A stretch of 64,000 nucleotides of DNA from an uncultured Fibrobacter sp. (GCF_947166265.1 NZ_CAMVDO010000006.1:62001-126000), one strand, 5' to 3'; positions 25,139 through 34,836 are shown, counted from the stretch's first letter. A program made the numbers and translations. Notes: a model not told the origin generated them from the letters alone.

Positions 25139-25996
25139 TTAGTATTTGAAGTTCTTACAGCCTATGTCTCCATAGGTCGAAAAACAGACTCCGTAATCCG
25201 AAAGAAGGGCTCCGCCTTTTCCACTGGACCTTTCGCGCATTTTTGCGCCGGCGGGAAGCAATGCAACCTCTACGGATTGACTATGTTCGTTTCCTCCAGT
25301 CCACTGGAATCTCAAGGTGAGGCGATAGTTCGTGTTGTTTCCACCTTGTGTCGTTATTCCTGATAACCCTGCACTTTTTCCGTGGTTTAAGAGGTTGCTC
25401 ATGAATAACTGTTTCTTGGGATATGTGCGGTAATAGGTGTCGTTACCCTGTTTATACGAAACAGAATAATATGTAGCCCCATTTTGCTTATAAGCATTTC
25501 CGCCTTTGTTTCTTGCTGCAAGAATGTCTGCAACCCCTTCAAATCCGGCGTCTCTCAAGGCATCGTACCAGACTCCACTCTCCCCAATGATTTTGCTCAT
25601 CTCTGAGCCACTGTTAATGCTAGAGTGATTGTTCTGGATGTTGGTGTGAAAATCCGGTCGTAATTCATAAACGAATAAGTCTAAGCCATTTTCGCTTGCC
25701 AATTTGTCTTTTAATTTTTTGAGATTGTCGTTCGCTTTGTCGCCTTTAGTGACAAAGTCACTTTGGTATAGGGCAGCCTCATTTTCCAGTAGAGCCCTGT
25801 TCAAGGCGTCGCGCAGATAGAACAGTTTCATCATATCGGCTTTTTCTTTGACTCTTTCGCTATATCCAATAAGCTTGGGTGCGGCCACGGCGGCAAGAAC
25901 ACCCAAAATCACAATAACGACCATAATTTCAATGAGCGTAAAACCGGTTTTGAGGTTCCCGTTATGAAAATGCGATTTTTTTGATGCGCGAATCAT
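25139..25996 (-). CDS. Prepilin-like protein (type IV pilin/pseudopilin)
   Basis: A 285-residue protein with a class III signal: basic leader, then KTG-FTLIEIMVVIVILGVLAAVAAPKL, with cleavage after Gly18 and Glu at mature position 5. The hydrophobic helix is the N-terminal alpha-1 of type IV pilins and type II secretion pseudopilins. The rest has CFSTYGDIGC near the C-terminus, which could form a disulfide loop. It is long for a major pilin. No pilus assembly genes are nearby, so it is an orphan minor pilin or pseudopilin. The ATG has AGGA eight bases upstream and a TATATTTA box at about 26016-26023. Confidence 0.85.
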   Translation of the reverse strand: MIRASKKSHFHNGNLKTGFTLIEIMVVIVILGVLAAVAAPKLIGYSERVKEKADMMKLFYLRDALNRALLENEAALYQSDFVTKGDKANDNLKKLKDKLASENGLDLFVYELRPDFHTNIQNNHSSINSGSEMSKIIGESGVWYDALRDAGFEGVADILAARNKGGNAYKQNGATYYSVSYKQGNDTYYRTYPKKQLFMSNLLNHGKSAGLSGITTQGGNNTNYRLTLRFQWTGGNEHSQSVEVALLPAGAKMRERSSGKGGALLSDYGVCFSTYGDIGCKNFKY

Positions 25997-26097
25997 ATTT
26001 TATCCTGTCTTACCATAAATATACTTTATTTAGTTATTAGTTCAAAGTTTTTTGTTGCTAGAGAGCTTTTTTGGAGTGTTTTTCTATTTTTAGGGTG

Positions 26098-26727
26098 ATG
26101 AAAAAACTCGATACGACGCTTTATTTTATTACCGATAGTACGACGGTGCCTGAAAAACGCTTTTTGCCGGTGGTGGAAGCCGCCTGCAAGGGGGGAGCGA
26201 CCCTTATCCAGCTGCGTGAGAAGGACAAGTCTACCCGTGAGTACCTGAAACTTGCCGAGGCGACTCACGAAGTGACCTTGCGCTACGGAATTCCCTTGAT
26301 TATCGATGATCGTGTGGACGTCGCCCTTGCGATTGGGGCGGAAGGAGTGCACGTGGGACAGTCCGACATGCCGGTTCACTTGGCCCGGAAGCTCATGGGA
26401 CCCGACAAGATTGTCGGGGCGACAGCCAAAACGGTTCCGCAGGCACTCGAGGCTTATGAACAGGGGGCTGATTACCTGGGCTGCGGAGCAATTTACCCGA
26501 CCACGACCCATGTAAAAACCGTCATCACTCCGGTGGAAACACTCAAGGATGTCGTGAAGGCCGTCCCCATTCCGGTGAATGCGATCGGTGGACTCAACAA
26601 GGATAACCTCTTTGTGCTGAAGGGTTCGGGAATTGCTGGGGTATGTGCCGTGTCTGCGATCATGAAGGCGGCTGATCCGGAAACGGCGGCTCGCGAACTC
26701 AAGCAGGCGTTCCTGGATTTGGGCTAA
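26098..26727 (+). CDS. thiE: Thiamine-phosphate synthase ThiE
   Basis: The 209-residue TIM-barrel enzyme starts at the ATG after AGGGTG (MKKLDTTLYFITD); TATTTTT ends six bases upstream. It joins the thiazole and pyrimidine halves of thiamine. Seen: ITDST, GGATLIQLREKD, LIIDDRVDVALAIGAEGVHVGQSDMP, GADYLGCGAIYPT and the phosphate-binding NAIGGLN. It is in the same orientation as thiH but separated from it by a minus-strand gene, so it has its own promoter. The length is normal. Confidence 0.94.
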   Translation: MKKLDTTLYFITDSTTVPEKRFLPVVEAACKGGATLIQLREKDKSTREYLKLAEATHEVTLRYGIPLIIDDRVDVALAIGAEGVHVGQSDMPVHLARKLMGPDKIVGATAKTVPQALEAYEQGADYLGCGAIYPTTTHVKTVITPVETLKDVVKAVPIPVNAIGGLNKDNLFVLKGSGIAGVCAVSAIMKAADPETAARELKQAFLDLG

Positions 26728-26741
26728 TCTTCCGAAATTTC

Positions 26742-26749
26742 TAATTTTG
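26742..26749 (+). promoter_or_regulatory. Candidate -7 box TAATTTTG of the ClC gene
   Basis: A perfect TAnnTTTG match five bases before the GTG start. Confidence 0.55.
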
Positions 26750-26754
26750 GTTTC

Positions 26755-28494
26755 GTGAAGTCTTTTTCCTCACAGTTTACCCGACTTCTCGTTGTAAACG
26801 GGTATTTCTCAAAAATAGCGCTCGCGACGGTGATTGGCCTTGTGACGGGTTTTGTCGCGGTGGCGTTTCATTATGGATTGTCGCTTGCCAATAAGCTTGT
26901 CCGTTTGCCCTGGACGGGGGAGGGGGCGCTCCCATGGTGGAGCTTTGCCGCAATGCCTATGGTGGGTGGCCTGGTCGTTGGCCTGTTGATTTTCCGCATA
27001 GCCAAGGCGCCTGAGGCGGCGGGGCAGGGGACGGACAACATGATTCGCTCCTTTCATTACCAGGGTGGGAGTATTCGCCCCCGTGTGGCTCCGGTAAAGT
27101 TTATCACGAGCATCATTACGCTTGCTACAGGCGGAAGCGCCGGTTACGAAGGCCCGATTACGCAGATCGGTTCGGGAATCGCCTCTACGTTGAGTGGGTT
27201 CTTTAAGATGCCGCAGTCGTTGCGCAGGCAGTTTACCCTTGCGGGAACGGCTGCGGGACTCGGGGCGATTTTCAAGGCCCCGTTGGCGGGAGCGCTCACG
27301 TCGGTCGAGGTGCTTTACCGTGAAGATTTTGAATCGAATGCATTCGTGACGTCGATTGTTTCTTCGGTGGTGGCGTTCACGGTGTATATCGCGGTGGTGG
27401 GAACGGCGCCGGCGATTGCGGGGGTCCCGGTCTTTCCGTTGACGAATGCCGCTGAGCTATTGGCCTGTGCGGCCCTTGGCGTTTTCTGCTTTCCGTTTTC
27501 GTATTTGTATGTGCGTTGCTACGCTGAATCTGAAACCCGCTTTGCTCGCTGGAAAATCCCCGACTGGATTAAGCCTGCTGTGGGCGGGGCCTTTATTTCG
27601 GTGATTATTCTTGCATACCCCGAAGTGGCGGGTGGCGGATTCGAATATATCGGCGAACTCATGCGCGGGCTTGTGCCGCATACCCTATGGGGCGTATTGT
27701 TGCTGCTTGCGATTGCGATCGCAAAGATTGTCGCGACTGCTTTTACAGTAGGTTCGGGTGGCTCGGGTGGAGTGTTTGGCCCTTCGCTTTTCATTGGCGG
27801 TGTACTTGGTGCGATGTTTGCGGGAATCTGCGAACTTGTTTTCCCCGGTGCGGTGCGGGCTCCCGAAATGTTTATCTTGGTTGGAATGGCAGCCTTTTTT
27901 GCGGGGGCGGCCAAGGCTCCGATTGCGGGCGTGGTGATGGTCTGCGAAATGACCGGGAGCTATAGCCTTTTGCCGGGACTCCTGATTGCCGCCGTGATGC
28001 ATATCGCCTTTTCGCGACCCTGGAGCATTTACAAGAGTCAGGTGCTGAACAAATTTGCAAGCCCCGCGCATCGAAGCGACATGGATGTCGATGTGCTGAG
28101 CGTGATGACTGTCGGAGAAGTGATTGAAACCTGCGAGATGAAAACCCTCAAGGGAAATGAACCGCTTTCGGAGGTGCTGAAGTTCGTGGACCTGAATTAT
28201 GTCTATCCTGTTTATGAGGGCAAGACCTATTTAGGACTTTTGGATATGTCGGTGGTGAAATCCGCCTATATTTCGTCTCCGGACTTGATTCAGCATCTGC
28301 TTGTTTCGGATTGTACGGTCAAGGTTCCGATGCTTCTGGTTTCGACGGACCTGCATACGGCATCCAAGATTTTCGCCCGTTTTTCAATTGACGAACTTTG
28401 TGTGAAGGACGAGCGTGAAAATGTGGTGGGGGTCCTGAGACATGCGGCCATTTTCAAGGCTTACGACCGTATTGTCAAACAGGAATTGCGGTAA
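26755..28494 (+). CDS. ClC-family chloride channel/antiporter with CBS-like C-terminus
   Basis: A 579-residue membrane protein starting at GTG. About ten or more hydrophobic segments fill residues 20-430. ClC filter motifs are visible: GQGTDN (in place of the first GSGIP), GGSAGYEGP with the gating-type Glu, and GSGGSGGVFGPSLFIGG. GAAKAPIAGVVMVCEMTGSY is also typical of the family. After about residue 440 comes a cytoplasmic CBS-like pair (VLSVMTVGEVIE and LLVSDCTVKVPML). The gating Glu suggests voltage-gated or proton-coupled anion transport. It has its own promoter and faces dus. Confidence 0.9.
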   Translation: MKSFSSQFTRLLVVNGYFSKIALATVIGLVTGFVAVAFHYGLSLANKLVRLPWTGEGALPWWSFAAMPMVGGLVVGLLIFRIAKAPEAAGQGTDNMIRSFHYQGGSIRPRVAPVKFITSIITLATGGSAGYEGPITQIGSGIASTLSGFFKMPQSLRRQFTLAGTAAGLGAIFKAPLAGALTSVEVLYREDFESNAFVTSIVSSVVAFTVYIAVVGTAPAIAGVPVFPLTNAAELLACAALGVFCFPFSYLYVRCYAESETRFARWKIPDWIKPAVGGAFISVIILAYPEVAGGGFEYIGELMRGLVPHTLWGVLLLLAIAIAKIVATAFTVGSGGSGGVFGPSLFIGGVLGAMFAGICELVFPGAVRAPEMFILVGMAAFFAGAAKAPIAGVVMVCEMTGSYSLLPGLLIAAVMHIAFSRPWSIYKSQVLNKFASPAHRSDMDVDVLSVMTVGEVIETCEMKTLKGNEPLSEVLKFVDLNYVYPVYEGKTYLGLLDMSVVKSAYISSPDLIQHLLVSDCTVKVPMLLVSTDLHTASKIFARFSIDELCVKDERENVVGVLRHAAIFKAYDRIVKQELR

Positions 28495-28533
28495 GGCGTC
28501 AATGGTGCCTGACGCACTAGCCTTTACGAAATT

Positions 28534-29511
28534 TTAGGAAAGTTCGTTGACCGCTTCGAGATATTCGGCAAGATTCCGTGACTTTTCAATTTTCTTCTGG
28601 ATTTTCTTGGGGATTTCTGTGTATGTCCAGAAGGGGCGAATCTTGTTTAGAATCTGTGCGCTGCCTTGCAAGCGGCCGGTATAGTCTGCAAGCATCTCGG
28701 TGTGGATTTTTAATAACGTATCTATGGGTGTTTCGCAGGGAATTCCTGCGTATTGAGCGGCGAGGACGGGGTTTGCCAGTAGCCCGCGTCCGATCATGAT
28801 TCCCGAAAGTTTCGGGTACCGGGTCTCGATGTATTTAATTTGCTGTAGATTCGCCAAGTCTCCGTTAAAAAGGAGAGGATGCTTGCAGTCCGTGTAGAAC
28901 TGGTCGAATGTGTTAAAGTCGAGCGCGCCCTTGTACTGCTGGATTCCAAGCCTCGGGTGTAGCGTGATGTGGGCGAGTGAGGTGTCGTTCAGCATCGGCA
29001 AGAGCTGCAGGCTTTCGTTAGGTTCTGAATACCCGATGCGCATCTTGATGCTGAATTGAACGTGCTTCTCGCTTGAAAACTGGTTGATGGCGTCGAGGAT
29101 TTCGCGGACTTTTTCGGGGCGTGCAAGAAGCCCCGAACCACGACCGGACTTGGCCTGCATCGGGTAGAGACAACCCATGTTGATGTCGATTTCCGTGAAT
29201 CCGAGGCCTGTGACGGTCTTAGTCAGAATTTCGAATTCCGCCCTATCGCGGACAATGATTTGCGGTATCAGGTGGTAAGGCTTTCTTTTGCTGTTTGTAC
29301 CTTGTTTGTCGGTGCTTGCGCCGTCGAGCGTTTCGGCGATAAAATGCAGGTCTGTTTCGAGGTCGCGGAGATCCTTTTCTCGGACATTCCCCTTTTCGAT
29401 TCTAAGAAAAGGCGTGTAGTAGGTGTCGATTCCCGGTGCGAATCTGTAGTGGGCTAGCCTGTAGGCGGATTCAGTGAATCCCTGGAGCGGAGCGAAATGG
29501 ATGGGGAACAT
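28534..29511 (-). CDS. tRNA-dihydrouridine synthase family protein
   Basis: A 325-residue FMN-dependent Dus enzyme that reduces uridines in the D arm of tRNA. FAPLQGFTESAYR is the N-terminal FMN-binding start. The catalytic cysteine is Cys114 in INMGCLYPMQAKSGRGSGLL; the family usually has N-x-G-C-P, and here two residues stand between Cys and Pro. SIKMRIGY, the HPRLGIQQYKG-like catalytic His/Arg segment, FNGDL and IGRGLLANP follow. A region at about 62-80 (STDKQGTNSKRKPY) has the look of an added polar loop. It starts three bases before the peptidase downstream ends, so the two may be co-transcribed. Confidence 0.86.
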   Translation of the reverse strand: MFPIHFAPLQGFTESAYRLAHYRFAPGIDTYYTPFLRIEKGNVREKDLRDLETDLHFIAETLDGASTDKQGTNSKRKPYHLIPQIIVRDRAEFEILTKTVTGLGFTEIDINMGCLYPMQAKSGRGSGLLARPEKVREILDAINQFSSEKHVQFSIKMRIGYSEPNESLQLLPMLNDTSLAHITLHPRLGIQQYKGALDFNTFDQFYTDCKHPLLFNGDLANLQQIKYIETRYPKLSGIMIGRGLLANPVLAAQYAGIPCETPIDTLLKIHTEMLADYTGRLQGSAQILNKIRPFWTYTEIPKKIQKKIEKSRNLAEYLEAVNELS

Positions 29512-29514
29512 TGC

Positions 29515-30576
29515 TTACGAACAGCGGAGCACTTGGCCTGGACGAATCATGTTGCCCTTGATGCCGTTCAGCTGCTTGAGACGCGTAATCGAAATTCCAT
29601 ACTTGCGGGCGATTTTTCCAAGGCAGTCGCCGCGACGCACCTTGTAGTAGCGGTGCTTTGAAAGTTCTTTCTGAAAATCCGCTTCGACCAGCTGGAGCTT
29701 TTCTTCTTCGATTTCGGTCATTGCGTTGATGTATGTGCCGTCTGCGAAGTTGAATACGGTAGCGGGGTCGATGTAGTTTCCGTTGAAACGCATTTCAAAA
29801 TGGAGATGCGCTCCGAAGGAGCGGCCCGTGTTGCCGCCTACGCCGATGGTGTCGCCTGCCTGCAGGGTGTCGCCAACGTTGACTTGCCAGCTCGCAAGAT
29901 GTGCGTATAAGGTAGTTAGTCCGTTTCCATGGTCCATGATGACAAATTTACCGTAACCCTTGCGTCGGCCCTGGTTTCTGACCTTTACGACAACGCCCTT
30001 GAAGGCGGCTACGATGGTGCGGTCTTCACCGTGGCAGAGTCCGAGGTCTACGCCACGATGCATGCGGTAGGTGCGGATTCCGTAGGGGGCTGAAATGCGT
30101 CTGCTTGCCGTGGGGACAAAGGCGGTCGTCATGTCGAGGACAAGCCTGCTTGCGGAATCAACGGTCGCCGAGTCGACTGAATTCATGTCGGCAGCGAGTT
30201 CAGCTTCGGCGTCTTCGCTTTCTGCTCCGGCTTCGCTTTGGGCGAGGGAATCTTCGACCAAGGAGTCGGCTTCGGCGATTTCTTCGGAATCATTGGACTG
30301 CGAATCTGCGGTGGCCGTTTTTTCGGATGGATCGGTAGCGTGGGAATCCTTCGTAACGGGTTCTGTTGTGGCCTGTTCGGTGGTGTTGCCGATATTTTCG
30401 TTTTTTGTTGCTTCGGCGGGGTCAATGATTTCTTTTATGGACTTATCTTCGGTCTCGTTGGCGAGGCTTGTCTGGCCATCTTCGATGAGCGTTTCCGGAT
30501 GGGAAGGAATTCCCATATCCTTGGCAAAAATAGCCAGGGGGAAAAATGCAATCAGGGTAAGGGTTGTCCATTTCAT
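29515..30576 (-). CDS. M23 peptidase with C-terminal LysM domain
   Basis: The protein has 353 residues from the ATG I prefer (MKWTTLTLIAFFPLAIFAKD), which gives a proper signal peptide; an upstream in-frame Met would run into the nadE start. Residues about 25-140 are an acidic Thr/Ser/Glu linker. The M23 domain shows SAPYGIRTYRMHRGVDLG and GAHLHFEM, so the zinc ligands His, Asp and HxH are all present and the enzyme should be active. A LysM domain (YYKVRRGDCLGKIARKYGI) closes the protein. It probably hydrolyses peptidoglycan cross-bridges in the periplasm. It is divergent from nadE. Confidence 0.88.
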   Translation of the reverse strand: MKWTTLTLIAFFPLAIFAKDMGIPSHPETLIEDGQTSLANETEDKSIKEIIDPAEATKNENIGNTTEQATTEPVTKDSHATDPSEKTATADSQSNDSEEIAEADSLVEDSLAQSEAGAESEDAEAELAADMNSVDSATVDSASRLVLDMTTAFVPTASRRISAPYGIRTYRMHRGVDLGLCHGEDRTIVAAFKGVVVKVRNQGRRKGYGKFVIMDHGNGLTTLYAHLASWQVNVGDTLQAGDTIGVGGNTGRSFGAHLHFEMRFNGNYIDPATVFNFADGTYINAMTEIEEEKLQLVEADFQKELSKHRYYKVRRGDCLGKIARKYGISITRLKQLNGIKGNMIRPGQVLRCS

Positions 30577-30620
30577 AAAAGTGGGTTGAAATTTAGTAAA
30601 AAAAGTTTTTTTTGCATTGC

Positions 30621-30628
30621 TATATTTA
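30621..30628 (+). promoter_or_regulatory. Candidate -7 box TATATTTA of nadE
   Basis: TATATTTA ends four bases before the ATG of nadE. There is no Shine-Dalgarno site. Confidence 0.5.
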
Positions 30629-30632
30629 GAAT

Positions 30633-32588
30633 ATGTTTGGATTTTACCGATTCGCATCTGTTTGCCCGACGCTGAAAGTCGCCGATACTGCCTACAATAC
30701 GGCTGAAATTATCCGTTGCGCCCGCGAGGCGATTGACGGGGGAGCGTCCTTTGTCGTGTTCCCCGAACTTTGCATTACGGGGTACACCTGTAGTGATCTG
30801 TTTCATCAGGAACTGTTGCTTAAGAAGAGTCTGGAATCGCTTTCGGAGATTGCGAAGGCTTTTGCGGATAGTGATACGGTGATTGCGGTGGGGCTTCCGC
30901 TTCGCATGTTCGGTTGCCTCTACAACTGCGCCGCCTTTGTGCAGAAGGGGAAGCTTGTGGCGGTGACGCCCAAAATTCATTTGCCGAACCAGCGCGAATT
31001 CTACGAAAAACGTCATTTCTCAAGCGGCCGCGATCTGTTGCGTGGCGGTGTGGCTGGGGTTGCGCCGATTTGCCGTGTCGAGGGCTTTGGCGATGTGCCG
31101 GTGACGAATTTCTTTACGGTGAAGGGCGAGGGTTCCGAGGTACGTGTCGGCGTGGAACTCTGCGAAGACTTGTGGACGCCGGTCCCTCCGAGCGGTGAAC
31201 TTGCCCTGACCGGTGCAAACGTGATTGTGAACCTTTCTGCAAGTGACGCCCTGGTGGGCAAGGGCGACTATCGCCGCAACCTGGTGATGAACCAGTCGGC
31301 GCGTTGCATGGCCGCCTATGTGTATGCTTCGGCGGGGGTGCACGAATCGACGACGGACATGGTCTTTAGCGGTCACCTGATGATTGCCGAAAACGGGACG
31401 ATGCTTGCCGAGACGAAAAATTACAGCCGCGAATCTGAAATCATCTACGCCGATGTCGACGTGGAACGCCTGAACATGCAGCGATTGAGCGAAGGCTCGT
31501 TTCAGGATTTCGATAGCCGCGAATTTTATGCGCGTGCGGCAAGTTTCGACGGATTGCGCTCGGTGGAGAGCCTCAAGTACCGCTTCGTGGCGCCGACTCC
31601 GTTTGTACCGGGGAACGCCGAAACCCGCGACCAGAACTGCAAGGAAATTTTCAATATCCAGTGTGCAGGGCTTGCGAAACGCATCGAGGCTTCGCATACC
31701 AAACGCGCTGTCGTGGGGCTTAGCGGTGGGCTTGATTCGACGCTTGCGTTGCTCGTGATTTCGGAAACATTCAAGTTGCTGAAACGCCCTGCAAGCGAAA
31801 TACTCGTGCTCACGATGCCCGGCTTCGGAACGACGAAACGCACCAAGAACAACGCTGTTACGATGGCGGAACTGTTGGGCGTAGAACTTCGTACGGTCGA
31901 TATCCAGAAGGCTTGTATGCAGCACTTTGCGGACATCGGCCATGACCCGAATACGCTCAATGTGACTTACGAAAATGTGCAGGCCCGTGAACGCACCCAA
32001 ATTTTGATGGATATCGCGAACAAGGAAGGCGGTATCGTGGTGGGAACGGGAGACCTTTCCGAAATTGCGCTCGGCTGGAGCACCTACAATGCCGACCATA
32101 TGTCGATGTATGCAGTAAACTGCGATATTCCGAAGACGCTCGTGCGCCACGTGGTGGGCTGGTATGCGGACCGCGCAAGGAACTTCGTTGCCGACGAAAA
32201 GACTGCCGATGAACTTTCCCTGGTTCTCCGCGATATTCTTGATACACCGGTTTCGCCGGAACTGTTACCTGCCGATGCCAATGGGCAAATTGCGCAGAAG
32301 ACCGAAAGCATTCTGGGCGCCTACGAAATCCACGACTTTTACCTGTATCATTTTGCCAAGTACGGTGCGACTCCGCAAAAGATGTTGTTCCTGGCGAAGT
32401 ATGCTTTTGCGGGGAAATATAGCGACGAGGAACTGGAAAAAGCGCTTGCCGTATTCGTGCGCAGATTCTTTACGCAACAGTTCAAGCGTAGCTGTATTCC
32501 GGACGGCCCGAAGGTCGGAACGATTTCCCTGTCGCCGCGAGCCGACTGGCGTATGCCCAGTGATTCGAGTTTCAGCGACTGGCTGTAG
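30633..32588 (+). CDS. nadE: Glutamine-dependent NAD+ synthetase
   Basis: A 651-residue two-domain enzyme making NAD+ from deamido-NAD+, glutamine and ATP. The N-terminal nitrilase-type glutaminase (about 1-290) shows VFPELCITGYTC with the catalytic Glu, TPKIHLPN with the Lys and GVELCEDLW with the Cys. The C-terminal synthetase (about 320-651) has the PP-loop VGLSGGLDST, GTGDLSEIALGW and a C-terminal RADWRMP. The length fits the bacterial long form with its own ammonia source. It stands alone and faces cobB. Confidence 0.96.
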   Translation: MFGFYRFASVCPTLKVADTAYNTAEIIRCAREAIDGGASFVVFPELCITGYTCSDLFHQELLLKKSLESLSEIAKAFADSDTVIAVGLPLRMFGCLYNCAAFVQKGKLVAVTPKIHLPNQREFYEKRHFSSGRDLLRGGVAGVAPICRVEGFGDVPVTNFFTVKGEGSEVRVGVELCEDLWTPVPPSGELALTGANVIVNLSASDALVGKGDYRRNLVMNQSARCMAAYVYASAGVHESTTDMVFSGHLMIAENGTMLAETKNYSRESEIIYADVDVERLNMQRLSEGSFQDFDSREFYARAASFDGLRSVESLKYRFVAPTPFVPGNAETRDQNCKEIFNIQCAGLAKRIEASHTKRAVVGLSGGLDSTLALLVISETFKLLKRPASEILVLTMPGFGTTKRTKNNAVTMAELLGVELRTVDIQKACMQHFADIGHDPNTLNVTYENVQARERTQILMDIANKEGGIVVGTGDLSEIALGWSTYNADHMSMYAVNCDIPKTLVRHVVGWYADRARNFVADEKTADELSLVLRDILDTPVSPELLPADANGQIAQKTESILGAYEIHDFYLYHFAKYGATPQKMLFLAKYAFAGKYSDEELEKALAVFVRRFFTQQFKRSCIPDGPKVGTISLSPRADWRMPSDSSFSDWL

Positions 32589-32615
32589 AAAAGAATTCTA
32601 TTGCCGGGTGGCTAT

Positions 32616-33317
32616 TTATTTGAATTCCTTGCACCACTTGGGGACGATTTCTGTCGCTTTACCTTGTACAAAAATGTCTGTGTAGGGGTCGCTGGTCGGA
32701 ACTTCAAGGTTCAGGCAGGTGACCTTGGCTCCAAAACCCTTGGCGAAACTCTTGAATCCTGCAGCGGGGTAGACGACGCTGCTTGTACCGATGTATACGA
32801 ATTCCTTGCAGTGCCTTAGGGCATCCTGAATTTCTTCCATGTAAAGCGGCTGTTCGCCGAAGAATACGATGTCCGGGCGGCTCATGGCTCCGCAGAAGGG
32901 GCAGCGCGTGTCCAGGGTTTCTTCGCCGTCGAACAGAAATTCGTGCTTGGGGTTGTGCTCGCAGGTCAGGCGCATCAGGTCGCCGTGCATGTGCAACACA
33001 CGCTTGGATCCCGCGCGCTCGTGCAGGTTGTCCACGTTCTGCGTGACCAAGAGAAAATCGTCACCTAGACGTTTTTCCAGTTCGGCCAGGGCGAAATGCG
33101 CTGCGTTCGGTTTGTGTTCCTTGAGTCCCTTCCTTAAGAAGTTGTAGAAATCCTTGACGCGTTTCTTGTCGCGGTAGTAGCCTTCGGGGGTGCACACGTC
33201 GTCGATATTTTCGTGTTCCCACATACCGTCGTTGCCGCGGAAGGTTCGTAATCCCGATTCGGCACTGATGCCAGCGCCGGTTAAAACAACGAGTCTCGGA
33301 AACTGTGTCTTACTCAT
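32616..33317 (-). CDS. cobB: Sirtuin NAD-dependent deacylase (CobB-like)
   Basis: A 233-residue class III sirtuin. Seen: VLTGAGISAESGLRTFR (NAD binding), TQNVDNLHERAG, the catalytic His in HMHGD, RPDIVFFGE and GTSSVVYPAAGF. The zinc module is reduced, with one Cys at LTC and a CPFC pair, as in E. coli CobB. In the substrate pocket E. coli has Y-N-A-R after Phe (a YxxR acyl-binding pair); here the stretch is FYNFLRK, so Tyr is kept but the Arg register is shifted by one. Its ATG overlaps the stop of the upstream M20 peptidase (TAATG), so the two are coupled. Confidence 0.93.
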   Translation of the reverse strand: MSKTQFPRLVVLTGAGISAESGLRTFRGNDGMWEHENIDDVCTPEGYYRDKKRVKDFYNFLRKGLKEHKPNAAHFALAELEKRLGDDFLLVTQNVDNLHERAGSKRVLHMHGDLMRLTCEHNPKHEFLFDGEETLDTRCPFCGAMSRPDIVFFGEQPLYMEEIQDALRHCKEFVYIGTSSVVYPAAGFKSFAKGFGAKVTCLNLEVPTSDPYTDIFVQGKATEIVPKWCKEFK

Positions 33318-34702
33318 TAGCAGATATCTCCAAAGAACAAGGTTTCAGCCACGATTCCGTGTTCGAAGTCGGGCAGGTAAAGGCTTTCATTTTCTCCGTG
33401 GGCGTTGCATTCGGGGTCTTCGAGGCCCGTGAGCAAAATGGGAATGTTGCCGAATGTGTTGCGGAACAGCTCTGCTCCGGGGATACTTGCACCACAACCG
33501 ATAAACTTGGTCTCGGACCCGTAGGCCTTCGACATGGATTCGCTCATTTTCTGGAAGAACGGGTGTGTGGTGTCGGTGACGAAGGGGTTCGCTCCATCTT
33601 CGGTCACGATACTGCATACAAGACCGTAGGGAACCTGCTCCTGCAGAAATTCGACCAACTGTTGCGTGGCGACATCGGCGTCCATGCCAGGGGCCAGTCG
33701 AATGCCGATGCGGGCGTAGGCGCTGTCTTGCAGAACGTTTCCGGCATTTGTGCGGCTACCGACTTCCATCGTGGTTACCACGATAGAGGGCCTGCGCCAT
33801 AGTGATAAGAGAATTTCGTTTTCGGGAACTTTCAGCTGGACGCTTTCCAGAACTCCACCGTCGTTGCGGAAAATTTCTTCGGTCATGCCGAGGCTCTTGT
33901 AGCTTTCGAGTTCTGCTTCGGTCGGGGGAACGAGCGTATCTTCGAAATTAGGAATCAGAATGTTTCCCTTGCCGTCGGTGAGACTTGTAATCATGCGGCA
34001 AAGCACCTGACCGGGATCGGGAATGGGGCCTGACCAGCTGCCAGAATGGAGTGGAGCCTTGGTTGCCTTGAGTTCCACGTTCACGGCAATCATGCCGCGT
34101 AGCGTCGTGGTAATCGAGGGTATTCCCTTGGCAAAGTTTTCGAGGTCTGCGACAATGACGGCGTCGCATTTTAAAAGCTCAGAGTTTTTCTTCAGAATTT
34201 CGGCGAATCCCGCACTTCCGGATTCTTCTTCACCTTCAATCAAGAACTTGAGGTTCGGACCTTCATTTTTTTTCAGGGCGCGCACCTGTTCAAGAGCGGC
34301 GAGATGGACGACGATTCCCGCCTTGTCGTCGGCGGTACCGCGGCCATAAAGGCGGTCTCCCTGTTTACAGGCTTCAAAGGGCTTGGTGTTCCAGAGGGCT
34401 TCGCGCATGGGGGGCTGGACATCGTGATGGGCGTATAAAAGCACGGTCGGCTTGTCGGGGCTCGTGAGGCTTTCCCCATACACGGAAGGGCGTCCACTGG
34501 GTGGCAAAAGGAACTGTACGTTGGTAAGGCCTGCTTGCAAGAAAAGTTCCTTGACTTTTTCGGCGCTATCCAGAACGTATTTCTGGTCGAAGTTGTCAAA
34601 ACTGATTGAAGGTATGCTTACCAGATCGCTCAGGGTCTGGATATAGGCGGGCATCTTTGCACGAACGGCAGCAACAACGGAATCAAATGCTTTCTGTTCC
34701 AT
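33317..34702 (-). CDS. M20/M28-type dipeptidase
   Basis: A 461-residue cytosolic zinc peptidase of the ArgE/DapE/CNDP-like M20 family. Metal and catalytic residues are visible: YAHHDVQPP (His and Asp), YGRGTADDKAG (bridging Asp), LIEGEEESGS (catalytic Glu-Glu) and CNAHGENESL (C-terminal His). A dimerisation domain fills about residues 200-320 (LKATKAPLHSGSWSG). It is most like dipeptidases with broad specificity. It is translationally coupled to cobB, perhaps because both act in amino-acid turnover, but that link is only context. Confidence 0.9.
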   Translation of the reverse strand: MEQKAFDSVVAAVRAKMPAYIQTLSDLVSIPSISFDNFDQKYVLDSAEKVKELFLQAGLTNVQFLLPPSGRPSVYGESLTSPDKPTVLLYAHHDVQPPMREALWNTKPFEACKQGDRLYGRGTADDKAGIVVHLAALEQVRALKKNEGPNLKFLIEGEEESGSAGFAEILKKNSELLKCDAVIVADLENFAKGIPSITTTLRGMIAVNVELKATKAPLHSGSWSGPIPDPGQVLCRMITSLTDGKGNILIPNFEDTLVPPTEAELESYKSLGMTEEIFRNDGGVLESVQLKVPENEILLSLWRRPSIVVTTMEVGSRTNAGNVLQDSAYARIGIRLAPGMDADVATQQLVEFLQEQVPYGLVCSIVTEDGANPFVTDTTHPFFQKMSESMSKAYGSETKFIGCGASIPGAELFRNTFGNIPILLTGLEDPECNAHGENESLYLPDFEHGIVAETLFFGDIC

Positions 34703-34836
34703 AATTCAACTCAATAGACGATAAGAACGTACATCTCCATTTCTAGTCAATAAAATAGTAAACCTTCTGAAAAATGGTCGTTAATAATGGATATTTTCTA
34801 TTTTATAGAGTGTAAGTTTTGGCAAAAGGAATTCCC

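Noticed and set aside
28496-28515. Hairpin GCGTCA/TGACGC after the ClC gene as a terminator
   Set aside because: The stem has only six pairs and no T-run follows.
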